This document shows positions 7,532-14,882 of a stretch of DNA of 47,098 bases, piece by piece (the first letter of the stretch is position 1; each line of letters opens with the position of its first letter). The translations under genes were made by a program, and so were the position numbers. The DNA comes from a virus. The notes under the pieces were generated by a model. It was not told where the DNA came from. It worked only from the letters and a program-made list of their open reading frames with translations, and ran no database searches. The stretch covers positions 1 through 47,098 of IMG/VR virus record IMGVR_UViG_3300035703_000147, one strand, 5' to 3'.

Positions 7532-7800
7532 AACTTGCGGATGGTTTCTCTGGCTTGGGAAGCCTTAATAAGAAACTCATCGAGAGCTTGACCAGCTCCT
7601 TGATACCAGCGGGTTTGCACCTCGTCCTTGGTATGCAGAGCGTCATGCTTAATCTGTTGTAGTGAGCGGTTCAACCAATCAACCACTTCTTTGAAATCGT
7701 TGTCGCTTTCAAGATTGGCTAAAGATTGGATGACGCGTTTTGAAGGTTGTTCAATCACGATCTGTCGGGGTTGTGTATTCAGACTCCTCAGAGTCATCAT
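7528..7800 (-). CDS. Conserved phage protein between portal and scaffold (90 aa)
   Basis: This helical protein has an N-terminal basic segment (QPRQIVIEQPSKRVIQSL) and a helix with VDWLNRSLQQIKHDALHTKD, then WYQGAGQALDEFLIKASQAR. Similar small helical proteins with the WYQGA..L-D-FL core are seen in this position in other phages. The start is uncertain because two ATG codons are tandem and the ribosome site is weak. It overlaps the preceding gene by 50 bp in another frame. The role is unknown; an assembly or packaging accessory is a guess from gene order. Confidence 0.75.
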   Translation of the reverse strand: MMTLRSLNTQPRQIVIEQPSKRVIQSLANLESDNDFKEVVDWLNRSLQQIKHDALHTKDEVQTRWYQGAGQALDEFLIKASQARETIRKF

Positions 7801-7906
7801 TCATTTCACGATCTTCAAAGATAGGCTTTTCTACAATACCTTCTTTGGGTTTATTAGCGCCAGTCTTTGCGTGGTTTAGGCGCGACCACTCGGGTACGTA
7901 ACCCAT
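7751..7906 (-). CDS. 51-residue small protein
   Basis: The frame starts at ATG 7906, joined to the previous stop as TAAATG. It encodes MGYVPEWSRLNHAKTGANKP, then KEGIVEKPIFEDRE and an acidic C-terminus. Small proteins with a W-x-R-L-N-x-A-K-T-G core and a VEKPIF motif are often found after the portal in related phages, as I remember. It overlaps the next gene by 50 bp. There is no membrane segment or catalytic motif. Function is unknown. Confidence 0.65.
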   Translation of the reverse strand: MGYVPEWSRLNHAKTGANKPKEGIVEKPIFEDREMNDDSEESEYTTPTDRD

Positions 7907-8077
7907 TTACTTCTTCTTACCGTAGTCTTGTGGAGAACGATGACCGCAATTCATCCCCTTCATAGCCATACCACCGTCAGCCATCTTCTTGGCTTTTGGC
8001 ATAGACTTTTCTTTTTTCATCATCATCATGTCATCTTTTTTAGACATGCCACCGTCTGCGTATTTTTTCATCATCAT
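7907..8077 (-). CDS. Met/Lys-rich 56-residue protein with ADGGM motifs
   Basis: An AGGAG site 7 bases upstream precedes ATG 8077. The product starts MMMKKYADGGMSKKDD and ends HRSPQDYGKKK. It contains two ADGGM motifs (YADGGMS and MADGGMA) and about 14 methionines. The portal C-terminus, just upstream in the operon, carries the same MADGGMVG motif, so the peptide may be a shared virion-associated tag. It ends two bases before the next ATG. Function is unknown. Confidence 0.75.
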   Translation of the reverse strand: MMMKKYADGGMSKKDDMMMMKKEKSMPKAKKMADGGMAMKGMNCGHRSPQDYGKKK

Positions 8078-8092
8078 GTTTAATGCTCCTAA

Positions 8093-10192
8093 TTAAATAG
8101 CGTTGTTTTCATACAACACTTGTTTCAATTCTGCTGTGTAAGGACCAACCATCCCACCGTCTGCCATTGATACGGGTTGAACCGTGTTGGCTACCTGTCC
8201 ACCCATTGGCTCGCCACTTGGCAAAGCTGGGGTAGGCATTGGGGGTTGCTGGGCTTGTGCTTCTGCTGCGAGTTGCTGAACCATCTGTTGCGCAAGGGCT
8301 TGAGCCTTCTGCTCGGTAACTGCCTGTGCAATCGATTCTTGGTTCGGTATGATCTTCTCCGTATCCATCTGCAGACCACGAGCAAGCTCACGAAGTAGGT
8401 ATGCCCTACCTTCTGTGCCAACAATCTGGGAATCAATTGGATTGGACGTAGCAATGAGGAACTCATTCCTGCGCATCTGAAGTGTTTCTTTTTGGATTAG
8501 ACCGATTGCGCCTTTGGCTACAACCTTGAAATCACCCTTAATGTAAGGATCTTCATCGTACATCATATTGTGCAGATATAGTCTTTGCACAATACCAGAT
8601 ACTATTTTATCAATGTTTGCTATCGCTTGCTTGATACCTTTTGATGCATTGTCCATAAGCATCGATAAACCACTAGCAGTGCGTCCAGCGCCACTTACTG
8701 CACTAGAACCATACACATAATTTGGTATGCCAGTAATCTCATCTGCCTGTTTAGCGAACTGCTGATACACGTTCATAAGCACGTCAGCGTTCATAGAAGG
8801 CTGAAAGAAGTTAACGGCTCGCTGTCCACCGCCAGTTCTGTCTGAGGTGGTTTGCCATATCTTCCAAGGATAGATCTCTGTTAGGTCTTCACCGTCAGGT
8901 AGGCGGTCAATCACAACTTCCACCTGAGGACCAGAGGCAACTGCCATATTGTTGGCTAAGCTACGGGCTGCTGCATTGCACAATGTTTGTGCATCACGCA
9001 TTACTTCTGGAAGGGCTACACCCCAAAAGCTATGGGGAACTTCTTCCCAGCTAGCAATATTGTAAGGACGCTGACCTAGCGGATCAGGATTTAAGATGCA
9101 TTTGAATACAACGCCTGCAGTCATCCAAAGGTTGACTTCGTACTCTTGGTCTTCCTGAATGGTCTTATCTTCCATGCCCCACTCTTTGAGCCATGCGCCA
9201 CTGACAGATGCCCAGATCTCAATTGCTTCAATGAGACCCTCTGTGATGGGTGCACGGAAGGGTTTACCCTCAAGTACACGGCGCTCGTTATCGCCCTGCT
9301 GGAAGCTGGTATAGCCGTCCTTGCCGAAGCGATCGATGATAGTCTGTACCTTATCATTATCCACACCAGGAACGCCCTGCATAGCCGCCATAGCGGAGCG
9401 GGTGAACTTGTGTCGATGGCATAGGTAGTTGTCGTTTATGCTAATGCTGCTGGGCGCGGGGTAGATGTCATAAGGGCTGACACGCTCAATTTCACGCACA
9501 TATTCGGTAGTAACGATTGGGGTGAAGTCTGGGCCCCATTGCAAGCCTTTGCGCTTCTTAACAACTGGACCTTTAATAATGGCGGTCGGGAAGGTTACGA
9601 AGTCGGTGATGAAGTTCTTGAGCTCATCGTAGAACTTGCCTTCGTTAAGCTGGTCTTGAATCTTGTCGCCCATGCGACGGGCAGCGTCTTTAGCCTCTTC
9701 CTTAAGGCGGTGCATAATTGTTTCGTGAACCTCTTCCATGCGGGCACGGAACGATTCTGGGTGGAGCTGTTCGCCCTGAGCAATAAACTCCATTGCCTCT
9801 TGTTTAACCAAGTCTACGATCGCACTCTTCATTTCGAGTGGAAGCATAGGATCTTTGGATGGTGATAATTCAAATACACGCTCTTGTTGATTGAGCATGA
9901 CATCACGGATCCAAGACTCAGCGGCACGGCACTTCACGTCTGTGAGCATCATGTAAATGTCAGATCCGCCAGCGCGATTGATTTCCATCTGCTTGTCAGG
10001 ATCGTACTCGCCGCGACGTTGACGTTCACACTTTAGCAAACGCTCTGTAATCTGAGACTTTGCTGTGCGTGCTTGGTCCCAGCACTTAGATGCGTATGCC
10101 TCGAGGTTGGTTTCTAGCAACATGTTTTCTTGCATGTCGCTTTCTACCTTGATGTCTACCTCGACAGGGGGTTTGTTATTTAGATAACTCAT
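8093..10192 (-). CDS. Portal protein
   Basis: This 699-residue protein lies immediately after the large terminase with a 4-bp overlap. It has the helical and mixed pattern of large podophage portals: an N-terminal LLKCERQRRGEYDP region, a crown or wing region with DYPY-like SPYDIYPAPSS, EVPHSFWGVALPEVMRDAQT in the clip/stem region, and a long C-terminal tail rich in Gln and Ala. The last ~45 residues carry PPMPTPALPSGEP and MADGGMVG and look flexible. A dodecameric DNA entry ring at one capsid vertex is the expected role. Confidence 0.9.
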   Translation of the reverse strand: MSYLNNKPPVEVDIKVESDMQENMLLETNLEAYASKCWDQARTAKSQITERLLKCERQRRGEYDPDKQMEINRAGGSDIYMMLTDVKCRAAESWIRDVMLNQQERVFELSPSKDPMLPLEMKSAIVDLVKQEAMEFIAQGEQLHPESFRARMEEVHETIMHRLKEEAKDAARRMGDKIQDQLNEGKFYDELKNFITDFVTFPTAIIKGPVVKKRKGLQWGPDFTPIVTTEYVREIERVSPYDIYPAPSSISINDNYLCHRHKFTRSAMAAMQGVPGVDNDKVQTIIDRFGKDGYTSFQQGDNERRVLEGKPFRAPITEGLIEAIEIWASVSGAWLKEWGMEDKTIQEDQEYEVNLWMTAGVVFKCILNPDPLGQRPYNIASWEEVPHSFWGVALPEVMRDAQTLCNAAARSLANNMAVASGPQVEVVIDRLPDGEDLTEIYPWKIWQTTSDRTGGGQRAVNFFQPSMNADVLMNVYQQFAKQADEITGIPNYVYGSSAVSGAGRTASGLSMLMDNASKGIKQAIANIDKIVSGIVQRLYLHNMMYDEDPYIKGDFKVVAKGAIGLIQKETLQMRRNEFLIATSNPIDSQIVGTEGRAYLLRELARGLQMDTEKIIPNQESIAQAVTEQKAQALAQQMVQQLAAEAQAQQPPMPTPALPSGEPMGGQVANTVQPVSMADGGMVGPYTAELKQVLYENNAI

Positions 10193-11616
10193 GTCCAGCC
10201 TTTTGCGGATTTCTTAACGGTAGGTCTTGCCCTTTGTGGAGTAAGACCGCTTCTTACCCGCAAGCACGCATACTGCAGCGCATCTTGAATGTGCGATGTC
10301 ATGTCTTTGACGGGTCTGTCTTTGTATCGAGCTGGTCCTGATGTCTTCAGGCGCTCATATTTGTAGCGGCCTAGGAATCCTTTCCTAAGCCATGTGCAAC
10401 GTGGGTTTAACGCAAACGCAGGCTGACCATCAGCCATTCTCGTAAGGAAGAAAGCCACTGCTTCACGTCTTGGAATAAAGTCGTTTGTGGGGGCTGGCTC
10501 AGTAGCAATGCCCGCCTCGAGCAGTTCCTGCAAACAAGTGCGTTCATCAGTTTGTGCTCGGATGTTTCCTGCTGGGTCTCCTGCGGAGAACCATTGGAAT
10601 CCAACGTACTTGGTGACCAAGTGCGGTTTAACGACTTCGTTGGCAAACTGTCGGATGCCCATGTCTTCAGATACGAGTTCATCCAAGATGATAATCTTTC
10701 CTCTTGCTGTGACTTGCATAATGACGCACGCAGGAGTAAGTCCAAAGTCCCATCCAAGAACAAGCGGTAATCCTCGTTCTGCCTCAACGTTTTTGTCGAG
10801 GGTATGAACTTTGTCATTGAACTCGGGATAGACAGGTTTGCCATCGCGAGTGCTGCCATAGTTTCCCAGTAAGAAGACATTGATCCAGTCATCATCTTTG
10901 CTGGGCAACTGTCTGATGTAGTAGTTGTGTCCATCTGGTAGGTTTAAAATATTTTCAGCATCTGGGTTTGGCTTATAGTCCTCGCCCTCTTTGTATAGTC
11001 CGCCAGGCTGACGGAAGAACTCCCATTGCTCGGGACGCTCTTCTTCGGCTAGCTTGTAGTACCAGTGGTCGTCATCGCATGGGTTGGTATCAAGGATGAT
11101 ACCTGTCCAGCTTGGACCACCTAGTAGTTTGGACGGGAAACGTCCCACACGCTGGGTCACCATATCAAAGATCTCTTTGGGGATCTCGGATGCTTCGTTA
11201 ATCCATGCGCCAGTCAATTCCAAGGAACGTAGTTTACCTGTCTCGGTCGGGCGGTCTAACGCCATGAACAGTACTTCTAGTTCCATTCCAGTGCCGTCTC
11301 CGATGTTGTTGATCTTCATCGTAGATGTAATTGGGGTGTCCCATTTGATGGGAGCGACATTGGAAGGAAACCAGGTTTCCCACGTTTTGATCGTGGTGGA
11401 CTTTAACTCTGGGTATGTGTTACGGATGATGAGCCAGCGCGACCTACGGATCCCGTCTGGTGAAGCTCTTTGTCGTATCGCCCTGGCCACAATTTCGACG
11501 CAACAGCTTGAACTTTTTCCTGAGCCGACAGGCCCCATAAGCCCACGCACAAATGAATCTGATTGATGGAACGCTGCAGCGTTTGGACCTGGTGGTTGGT
11601 ATTTAATGACATCCAC
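10189..11616 (-). CDS. Terminase large subunit (packaging ATPase-nuclease)
   Basis: The 475-residue protein has a Walker A loop GPVGSGKS at 28-35, a Walker B-like AWINEASE at 137-144, and an RNase H-like nuclease half with acidic residues at GWDFG (D290), AGDPAGN (D347) and a final DMTSHIQDALQYA motif. All key motifs are intact. It cuts concatemers and drives DNA through the portal. The start is GTG 11616, giving MDVIKYQPPGPN; no better ATG is in frame. It follows the small secreted-type gene by 3 bp. Confidence 0.93.
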   Translation of the reverse strand: MDVIKYQPPGPNAAAFHQSDSFVRGLMGPVGSGKSSSCCVEIVARAIRQRASPDGIRRSRWLIIRNTYPELKSTTIKTWETWFPSNVAPIKWDTPITSTMKINNIGDGTGMELEVLFMALDRPTETGKLRSLELTGAWINEASEIPKEIFDMVTQRVGRFPSKLLGGPSWTGIILDTNPCDDDHWYYKLAEEERPEQWEFFRQPGGLYKEGEDYKPNPDAENILNLPDGHNYYIRQLPSKDDDWINVFLLGNYGSTRDGKPVYPEFNDKVHTLDKNVEAERGLPLVLGWDFGLTPACVIMQVTARGKIIILDELVSEDMGIRQFANEVVKPHLVTKYVGFQWFSAGDPAGNIRAQTDERTCLQELLEAGIATEPAPTNDFIPRREAVAFFLTRMADGQPAFALNPRCTWLRKGFLGRYKYERLKTSGPARYKDRPVKDMTSHIQDALQYACLRVRSGLTPQRARPTVKKSAKGWT

Positions 11617-11619
11617 AAA

Positions 11620-11817
11620 TTACTTTCTCGTATAGTTATTCAAGTTGCGCTCTATACATGCCGCGGCAAAGGTAGTAAACCCAGACTTAGAAGACACCTC
11701 AGTTACCTGCTGGAGCTTCTTTTCGCAATCCTTCTGGTTGTAATAGGTATCGTCAGCCGATACCATAATACACTCACTGTTGACACAAAGGACTAGCACG
11801 GCAATGAAGATCTTCAT
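11620..11817 (-). CDS. Small secreted or periplasmic protein (65 aa)
   Basis: The N-terminus MKIFIAVLVLCVNSECIMVS looks like a signal peptide or lipoprotein-like hydrophobic leader. The mature part contains ADDTYYNQKDCEKKLQQV and AAACIERNLNNYT, so two cysteines could pair. It overlaps the small terminase stop by ATGA and lies just before the large terminase. Many phages have such small Cys-containing exported proteins of unknown role between packaging genes. A superinfection or envelope function is a guess. Confidence 0.7.
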   Translation of the reverse strand: MKIFIAVLVLCVNSECIMVSADDTYYNQKDCEKKLQQVTEVSSKSGFTTFAAACIERNLNNYTRK

Positions 11818-12050
11818 TTCTTGCCGCCCAGATCCAACTGGAACGTAACGGGTTGTGCGTCGACTTCCATGCGAACGTCTGACAGGTCTGGTAGGGTCTT
11901 ACGGAGAAGAACCTCAATCGCCCGTACTTGGGTAGCGCTAAGCTCCACATTCCCATTGGCATGGTCGGTAAGACGATTGATCAGCTGTGCTGCCTGAATC
12001 TTCATCCTAGTATTCTCGTCGTGTTTAATTGCTCGCTTGCGTGCTGCCAT
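11814..12050 (-). CDS. Probable terminase small subunit
   Basis: ATG 12050 is preferred over an upstream in-frame start, giving 78 residues beginning MAARKRAIKHDENTRMKIQA. It contains QLINRLTDHANGNVELSATQ, a helix-turn-helix-like segment, and RAIEVLLRKTLPDLS, a motif typical of small terminase or TerS-like proteins of enterobacterial and environmental phages. It is adjacent to the large terminase, one gene removed. DNA recognition for packaging initiation is the expected role. Confidence 0.75.
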   Translation of the reverse strand: MAARKRAIKHDENTRMKIQAAQLINRLTDHANGNVELSATQVRAIEVLLRKTLPDLSDVRMEVDAQPVTFQLDLGGKK

Positions 12051-12297
12051 TATTCTCTGCCTTATCAAATGCAATCAGGATTGACTTCGCCAAACGCATA
12101 CAGTCGTCTGCTGTCTTGAAGTCATTCAAATTAATCTCTGCCTCAAACATGTGAGGCTCACCATGAAGGTTAACCAACCCAGTAAGAACTACCAACTGGG
12201 GTGCTAGGTACTTGGACATACCTTCGGGATACTCTACCGAGATCCCTCTCAGTACTTCAAACTGCCTAAGAAACTTCTCTAGTTCTTGTTTACGCAT
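12025..12297 (-). CDS. Unrecognised 90-residue protein
   Basis: This starts at ATG 12297 with an AAGGGA ribosome site upstream and reads MRKQELEKFLRQFEVLRGIS. It has a central beta-like hydrophobic stretch (YLAPQLVVLTGLVNLHGEP) and a helical C-terminus rich in Ala and Asp. I do not recognise its family. It overlaps the small terminase-like gene by 26 bp and is the first gene after the tRNA in the packaging operon, so it may be a co-expressed accessory protein. Confidence 0.65.
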   Translation of the reverse strand: MRKQELEKFLRQFEVLRGISVEYPEGMSKYLAPQLVVLTGLVNLHGEPHMFEAEINLNDFKTADDCMRLAKSILIAFDKAENNGSTQASN

Positions 12298-12313
12298 ACA
12301 TCCCTTGGTTAAT

Positions 12314-12389
12314 TGGTTGCGGGAACAGGACTCGAACCTGTGGCCTGTGGATTATGAGTCCACCGCTCTTCCAACTGAGCTATCCCGCG
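12314..12389 (-). tRNA. tRNA with CAT anticodon (Met-type), initiator-like acceptor end
   Basis: The minus strand folds into a full 76-base cloverleaf with encoded CCA. The D stem is GCTC/GAGC, the anticodon stem is GTGGA/TCCAC with loop CTCATAA, and the T stem is ACAGG/CCTGT with loop TTCGAGT. The acceptor stem pairs from position 2 to 7 (GCGGGA/TCCCGC), but position 1 is C opposite A72, the mismatch that marks bacterial initiator tRNAs. The anticodon stem lacks the three consecutive G-C pairs of true initiators, and the D stem has C11-G24, which is elongator-like. The CAT anticodon could also be read as an Ile tRNA with modified C. Confidence 0.85.
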
Positions 12390-12409
12390 CTAGCTAATGA
12401 TTCATAAAT

Positions 12410-12447
12410 GTTACATAAAGCGGGTTAATGTAACAAATACGTTACAT
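12410..12447. promoter_or_regulatory. Three GTTACAT elements, operator-like
   Basis: GTTACAT occurs at 12410-12416 and 12441-12447, and its complement ATGTAAC at 12428-12434, so the last two form an inverted repeat with a 6-base gap. The cluster sits in the gap between the tRNA and the 12506-12718 gene, near the divergence of leftward and rightward transcription. A related perfect palindrome ATGTAATTACAT is at 24433-24444. A DNA-binding regulator site is a reasonable inference. Confidence 0.45.
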
Positions 12448-12505
12448 TGTTTAAAAATTTTTAGGGATTCGACCTTAGCCCCCTAGGGCGAAAGTTGATT
12501 GGTCC

Positions 12506-12718
12506 CTATGGGGTAGGTGCACTAGCACCATTTTCTCCTAATACCCAATGCGGCGATCCAGTATCAGTCACGGAATCAACCGTATATTTTTGAGGAGCCG
12601 CACCACGCTCAGATATTGCTAAGCGTTTCTCTAATAATTCAATGCGAGCTTCTAATGTAGCAATGCGTAGCGATAAGCTAGTAGGAGTCGGAGCTGCTGT
12701 TTGGAATAAAGTGATCAT
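12506..12718 (-). CDS. Small coiled-coil protein (70 aa)
   Basis: The protein has a helix with heptad-like hydrophobics (LSLRIATLEARIELLEKRLA) and a polar tail GSPHWVLGENGASAPTP. No clear ribosome site precedes ATG 12718, which lowers confidence. The composition and reading frame look coding. It may be a scaffold-like or structural accessory. A weak G/C hairpin at 12479-12490 lies downstream in the direction of transcription. Confidence 0.55.
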   Translation of the reverse strand: MITLFQTAAPTPTSLSLRIATLEARIELLEKRLAISERGAAPQKYTVDSVTDTGSPHWVLGENGASAPTP

Positions 12719-13039
12719 AAAAAAAGGGTCTCGTGTGTGAGGTGGTAATACAGTGGAGCCTCAACCCCCGTCGGTACACTTCGTTGGTCCCGTACCACCA
12801 GGGTAGACATCAGGGTAGGAAGGCATCTGACTGTAGTCTCCCTTGAATATCAGTTGATATACGCCTAGATTCATCAGGTTATGAGACTAAATGCCTAATT
12901 CGAAGACCTAATTCTAGTGTTTCATCTCAGTTTGGGGTATCGGCTCGTCCCTTTTTTCCTGCGGAAAGGGACTGCGCCTGATTGGGTACTTACATCCCCT
13001 TCATTTCATTAACTTTTTTACAACTGACTGGAGTCAACT
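12719..13039 (+). other. Intergenic leader without a gene, with hairpin at 12947-12972
   Basis: I see no credible gene in this 321-base gap at the divergence point. GTCCCTTT at 12947-12954 pairs with AAAGGGAC at 12965-12972 around CCTGCGG. It is followed by a pyrimidine-rich leader (CTTCATTTCATTAACTTTTT) and a GGAG site before ATG 13040. Similar hairpin-plus-leader units precede the genes at 13321 and 16411. A rightward promoter should lie here, but I could not assign one with confidence. Confidence 0.5.
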
Positions 13040-13234
13040 ATGAACGTAATACTTAACATCGCTAAAACTGTTTTATTCATCAACTACGCAGTCTTCTTTG
13101 CTATATGTTTATTAGCTTCCTATGATGGGATTACCTACTCAGAAGCCAGCTGGGGTTTAGTAATCATTGGTGTTATCAGCGTCCTCTGCATAATTCCATT
13201 TGAAATCCAAGATCAACGTTCCCGTCGTTCTTAG
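13040..13234 (+). CDS. Small membrane protein (64 aa, two transmembrane helices)
   Basis: Two hydrophobic stretches (TVLFINYAVFFAICLLA and WGLVIIGVISVLCIIP) are separated by a short polar loop, followed by a basic tail QDQRSRRS. A GGAG sequence precedes the start at usual spacing. It is the first rightward gene and may act early at the inner membrane. I do not recognise the family. Confidence 0.7.
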   Translation: MNVILNIAKTVLFINYAVFFAICLLASYDGITYSEASWGLVIIGVISVLCIIPFEIQDQRSRRS

Positions 13235-13242
13235 TACGTGTC

Positions 13243-13271
13243 CTGCCCCTCTCCTTCTTCGAAGGGGGCAG
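13243..13271 (+). other. Hairpin in the leader of the 13321 gene
   Basis: CTGCCCC at 13243-13249 pairs with GGGGCAG at 13265-13271, with an inner CCTTC/GAAGG stem. It starts 9 bases after the stop of the upstream gene and is followed by CTTCATTCTTTCAACTGTTG, similar to two other leaders in this cassette. It may terminate, stabilise or process the transcript. Confidence 0.55.
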
Positions 13272-13320
13272 TTCACTCTTCATTCTTTCAACTGTTGTCT
13301 ATTTTTTAAGGAGAATTACC

Positions 13321-13656
13321 ATGACTACTTTGTCTGCTAAACCTGCTTCACCTGCCCAACTCAAGCGTTTGGAATACGCTATCCAATACGGCTTGCTTCC
13401 CGAGGGCTTTACGATGCCTACAGATTCTTACTCTGCTTCGGGCATCATTGCTAACCTCCCAGCTTCGAAGCGTGACAAGCAAGCGTTGATTGACGCTGGT
13501 GGCTTGGTCAAGCCTAAGATGACTGCACGCGAGGTTGAGCGTGCTCAGATCGTACTTGCTGCGGTGAATGCGATCGATGCAGCTGGTGTCAAGAACGCTA
13601 AGGTTCTCGAAGCAATACAGAACCTACGCAAAGAGTTCTTCCGTAAGCAAGCATAA
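13321..13656 (+). CDS. Conserved-looking early protein of unknown function (111 aa)
   Basis: The protein starts MTTLSAKPASPAQLKRLEYA and contains YGLLPEGFTMPTDSYSASGI, then a helical basic half with TAREVERAQIVLAAVNAIDA. The layout of a short helical or winged part followed by a long helix suggests a small nucleic-acid or protein-binding factor, but I do not recognise a family. A strong AAGGAG site lies upstream, and it is flanked by structured leaders on both sides, so it may be highly expressed early. Confidence 0.75.
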   Translation: MTTLSAKPASPAQLKRLEYAIQYGLLPEGFTMPTDSYSASGIIANLPASKRDKQALIDAGGLVKPKMTAREVERAQIVLAAVNAIDAAGVKNAKVLEAIQNLRKEFFRKQA

Positions 13657-13825
13657 GCAGCTTATCAGCTACCTCGTAACGACAGCACGGGGTAGTTGAG
13701 CTAGTCTATCGCTGTCATCAACTCAGAGGTGGGAGGGTTAATTGACCTTCCTGCCTCTGATCACCACCCCTGTTTCAGGGGAGTAGTTACCCGAGTATCT
13801 AATCTTTCCGTACAAGGAGACATGT
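13657..13825 (+). other. Structured 169-base leader, possible pseudoknot
   Basis: Several helices can form. AGCTACC at 13667-13673 can pair with GGTAG at 13691-13695. GACAGC at 13681-13686 pairs perfectly with GCTGTC at 13711-13716, and these two sets interlock. CAGAGG at 13724-13729 pairs with CCTCTG at 13754-13759 with an inner GGAGG/CCTTCC stem. CCCCTG at 13767-13772 pairs with CAGGGG at 13776-13781. It precedes the AAGGAG site of the 13826 gene and holds no gene. Confidence 0.5.
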
Positions 13826-14077
13826 ATGCAGCTGTTAATAGACTTTGTTGTTGATCTTAGTCATCGCCTGGCCGATGAACCTGATTACGATTTGTATCTA
13901 CGTCCAAGACTTGATGATCTTCTGTGTTACCTAGAGAGCTTGGATTATTCAATGCCCCGCGATGAGGCGAGCGGGATAGTGGAAGAGCGAAGCCTCAGAA
14001 AGCGGTCATCTCGCACCGCAACAACAAGCGAGCGAATGGACGGTTACCAGCAGTCGAAGCGAGATCCTCATGTGTGA
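13826..14077 (+). CDS. Small acidic protein with a repeat-derived C-terminus (83 aa)
   Basis: The first ~50 residues (MQLLIDFVVDLSHRLADEPD, then YLRPRLDDLLCYLESLDY) look coding and helical, and an AAGGAG site precedes ATG 13826. The last ~35 residues (SSRTATTSERMDGYQQSKRD) overlie the repeated sequence that continues as an apparent non-coding RNA region, with a TGAGGCGAGCGG copy at 13963-13974. The tail may be a by-product of that element entering the gene. I do not recognise the family. Confidence 0.6.
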   Translation: MQLLIDFVVDLSHRLADEPDYDLYLRPRLDDLLCYLESLDYSMPRDEASGIVEERSLRKRSSRTATTSERMDGYQQSKRDPHV

Positions 14078-14300
14078 GGTCGAGCGGAGCGGAGTGGTAA
14101 CTGGTAGTGAGTCGAGCGTCCTGCTTACTCTACATCCCTGCGTCAGGGTACTGACTGAGATGCCGTGAGTGGATGGCAGGCTTTAGCCAGCCAGCAGCGA
14201 GCAGCATTCTCAGAAAGTATCAATGTTTTAAGTAGCGCACGACACTCCAGAAGACTGCGGTGGTGAAGCGAATCCTCACAAGTGAGGTGAGCGGAACCAG
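14056..14300 (+). ncRNA. Candidate structured non-coding RNA with two repeat hairpins
   Basis: Most of this stretch has no credible gene but several clean helices. CCTCA/TGAGG at 14066-14079 and CCTCAC/GTGAGG at 14274-14287 sit inside two copies of a ~34-base repeat (14056-14090 and 14265-14297). CCCTG-CGT-CAGGG lies at 14136-14148. A long stem pairs CTGAGATGC (14155-14163) with GCATTCTCAG (14204-14213) and encloses TGGCAGGC/GCCAGCCA (14174-14193). The 5' end overlaps the end of the 13826 gene. Existence of a stable RNA is inferred from folding only. Confidence 0.42.
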
Positions 14301-14363
14301 GAAGCGGTCTGTCTGGGGATGGAGTGCATTCAATGTTAGTAGCAACTAACCAAGGAGGTTTAT

Positions 14364-14546
14364 ATGTCTATGTGGACAGCACATGCAACCGATCAATGGA
14401 TGGAACGATGGGTTGTAAGTCGTACCTTTACTGATGTAAATAACAGGTTTGCTGTTGAACATTACAGCCGAACCTTCAAGTCCCTGAAATCTGCACAGGC
14501 TAAGGCAGATCAACTTAATAAAGAGAACTTATGTCTACCAAACTAA
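14364..14546 (+). CDS. 60-residue early protein
   Basis: A strong AAGGAGG site precedes ATG 14364. The product starts MSMWTAHATDQWMERWVVSR and ends KADQLNKENLCLPN, with aromatic residues and a C-terminal helix. It looks like a small globular protein. It overlaps the next gene by 16 bp. I do not recognise the family; small early phage proteins of this kind often bind host factors, but nothing here shows that. Confidence 0.7.
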   Translation: MSMWTAHATDQWMERWVVSRTFTDVNNRFAVEHYSRTFKSLKSAQAKADQLNKENLCLPN

Positions 14547-14707
14547 TCATTGAAGTAACGGATTCTAAAGATCCAGAAGGTGTTAGCGAACTACTGCAAA
14601 AGGCTCTTGACTACATCGGTCAGGGTGCTATGAGCGGGCATATTACATTACCAACCCAGTCCATTTATTGGTCTTTAACTACGAAGGAGAAATCAAATGT
14701 TGTCTAA
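14531..14707 (+). CDS. 58-residue conserved-looking small phage protein
   Basis: ATG 14531 opens a frame encoding MSTKLIIEVTDSKDPEGVSE, then LLQKALDYIGQGAMSGHI and QSIYWSLTTKEKSNVV. The beta-helix-beta pattern with a G-x-M-S-G-x-I motif matches many small phage proteins near single-stranded DNA or early genes. It overlaps its neighbours at both ends (16 and 11 bp), consistent with tight coupling. Its function is unknown. Confidence 0.72.
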   Translation: MSTKLIIEVTDSKDPEGVSELLQKALDYIGQGAMSGHITLPTQSIYWSLTTKEKSNVV

Positions 14708-14882
14708 CTTCCGCGCCAAGGTTGTCCATCAGGACGATACCTCAGATGTCATTCCGCACTACGTCTATGCAGATCTCGATGGTGAGGCTGTCATGACGGT
14801 TATCTATGCCACGGATCCTCTGGCTGCCATCAAAGCTGCTCAGTATGCTGGCGAATCTGCCAAATGGGGGGCCGTGCGATGA
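14697..14882 (+). CDS. 61-residue early protein
   Basis: The frame starts at ATG 14697 with GAAGGAG upstream. The product reads MLSNFRAKVVHQDDTSDVIP, then HYVYADLDGEAVMTVIYATD and a helical end. It resembles small alpha/beta phage proteins without a known role. It ends with ATGA overlapping the next start, so the genes from here to 16241 form one translational chain. Confidence 0.65.
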   Translation: MLSNFRAKVVHQDDTSDVIPHYVYADLDGEAVMTVIYATDPLAAIKAAQYAGESAKWGAVR

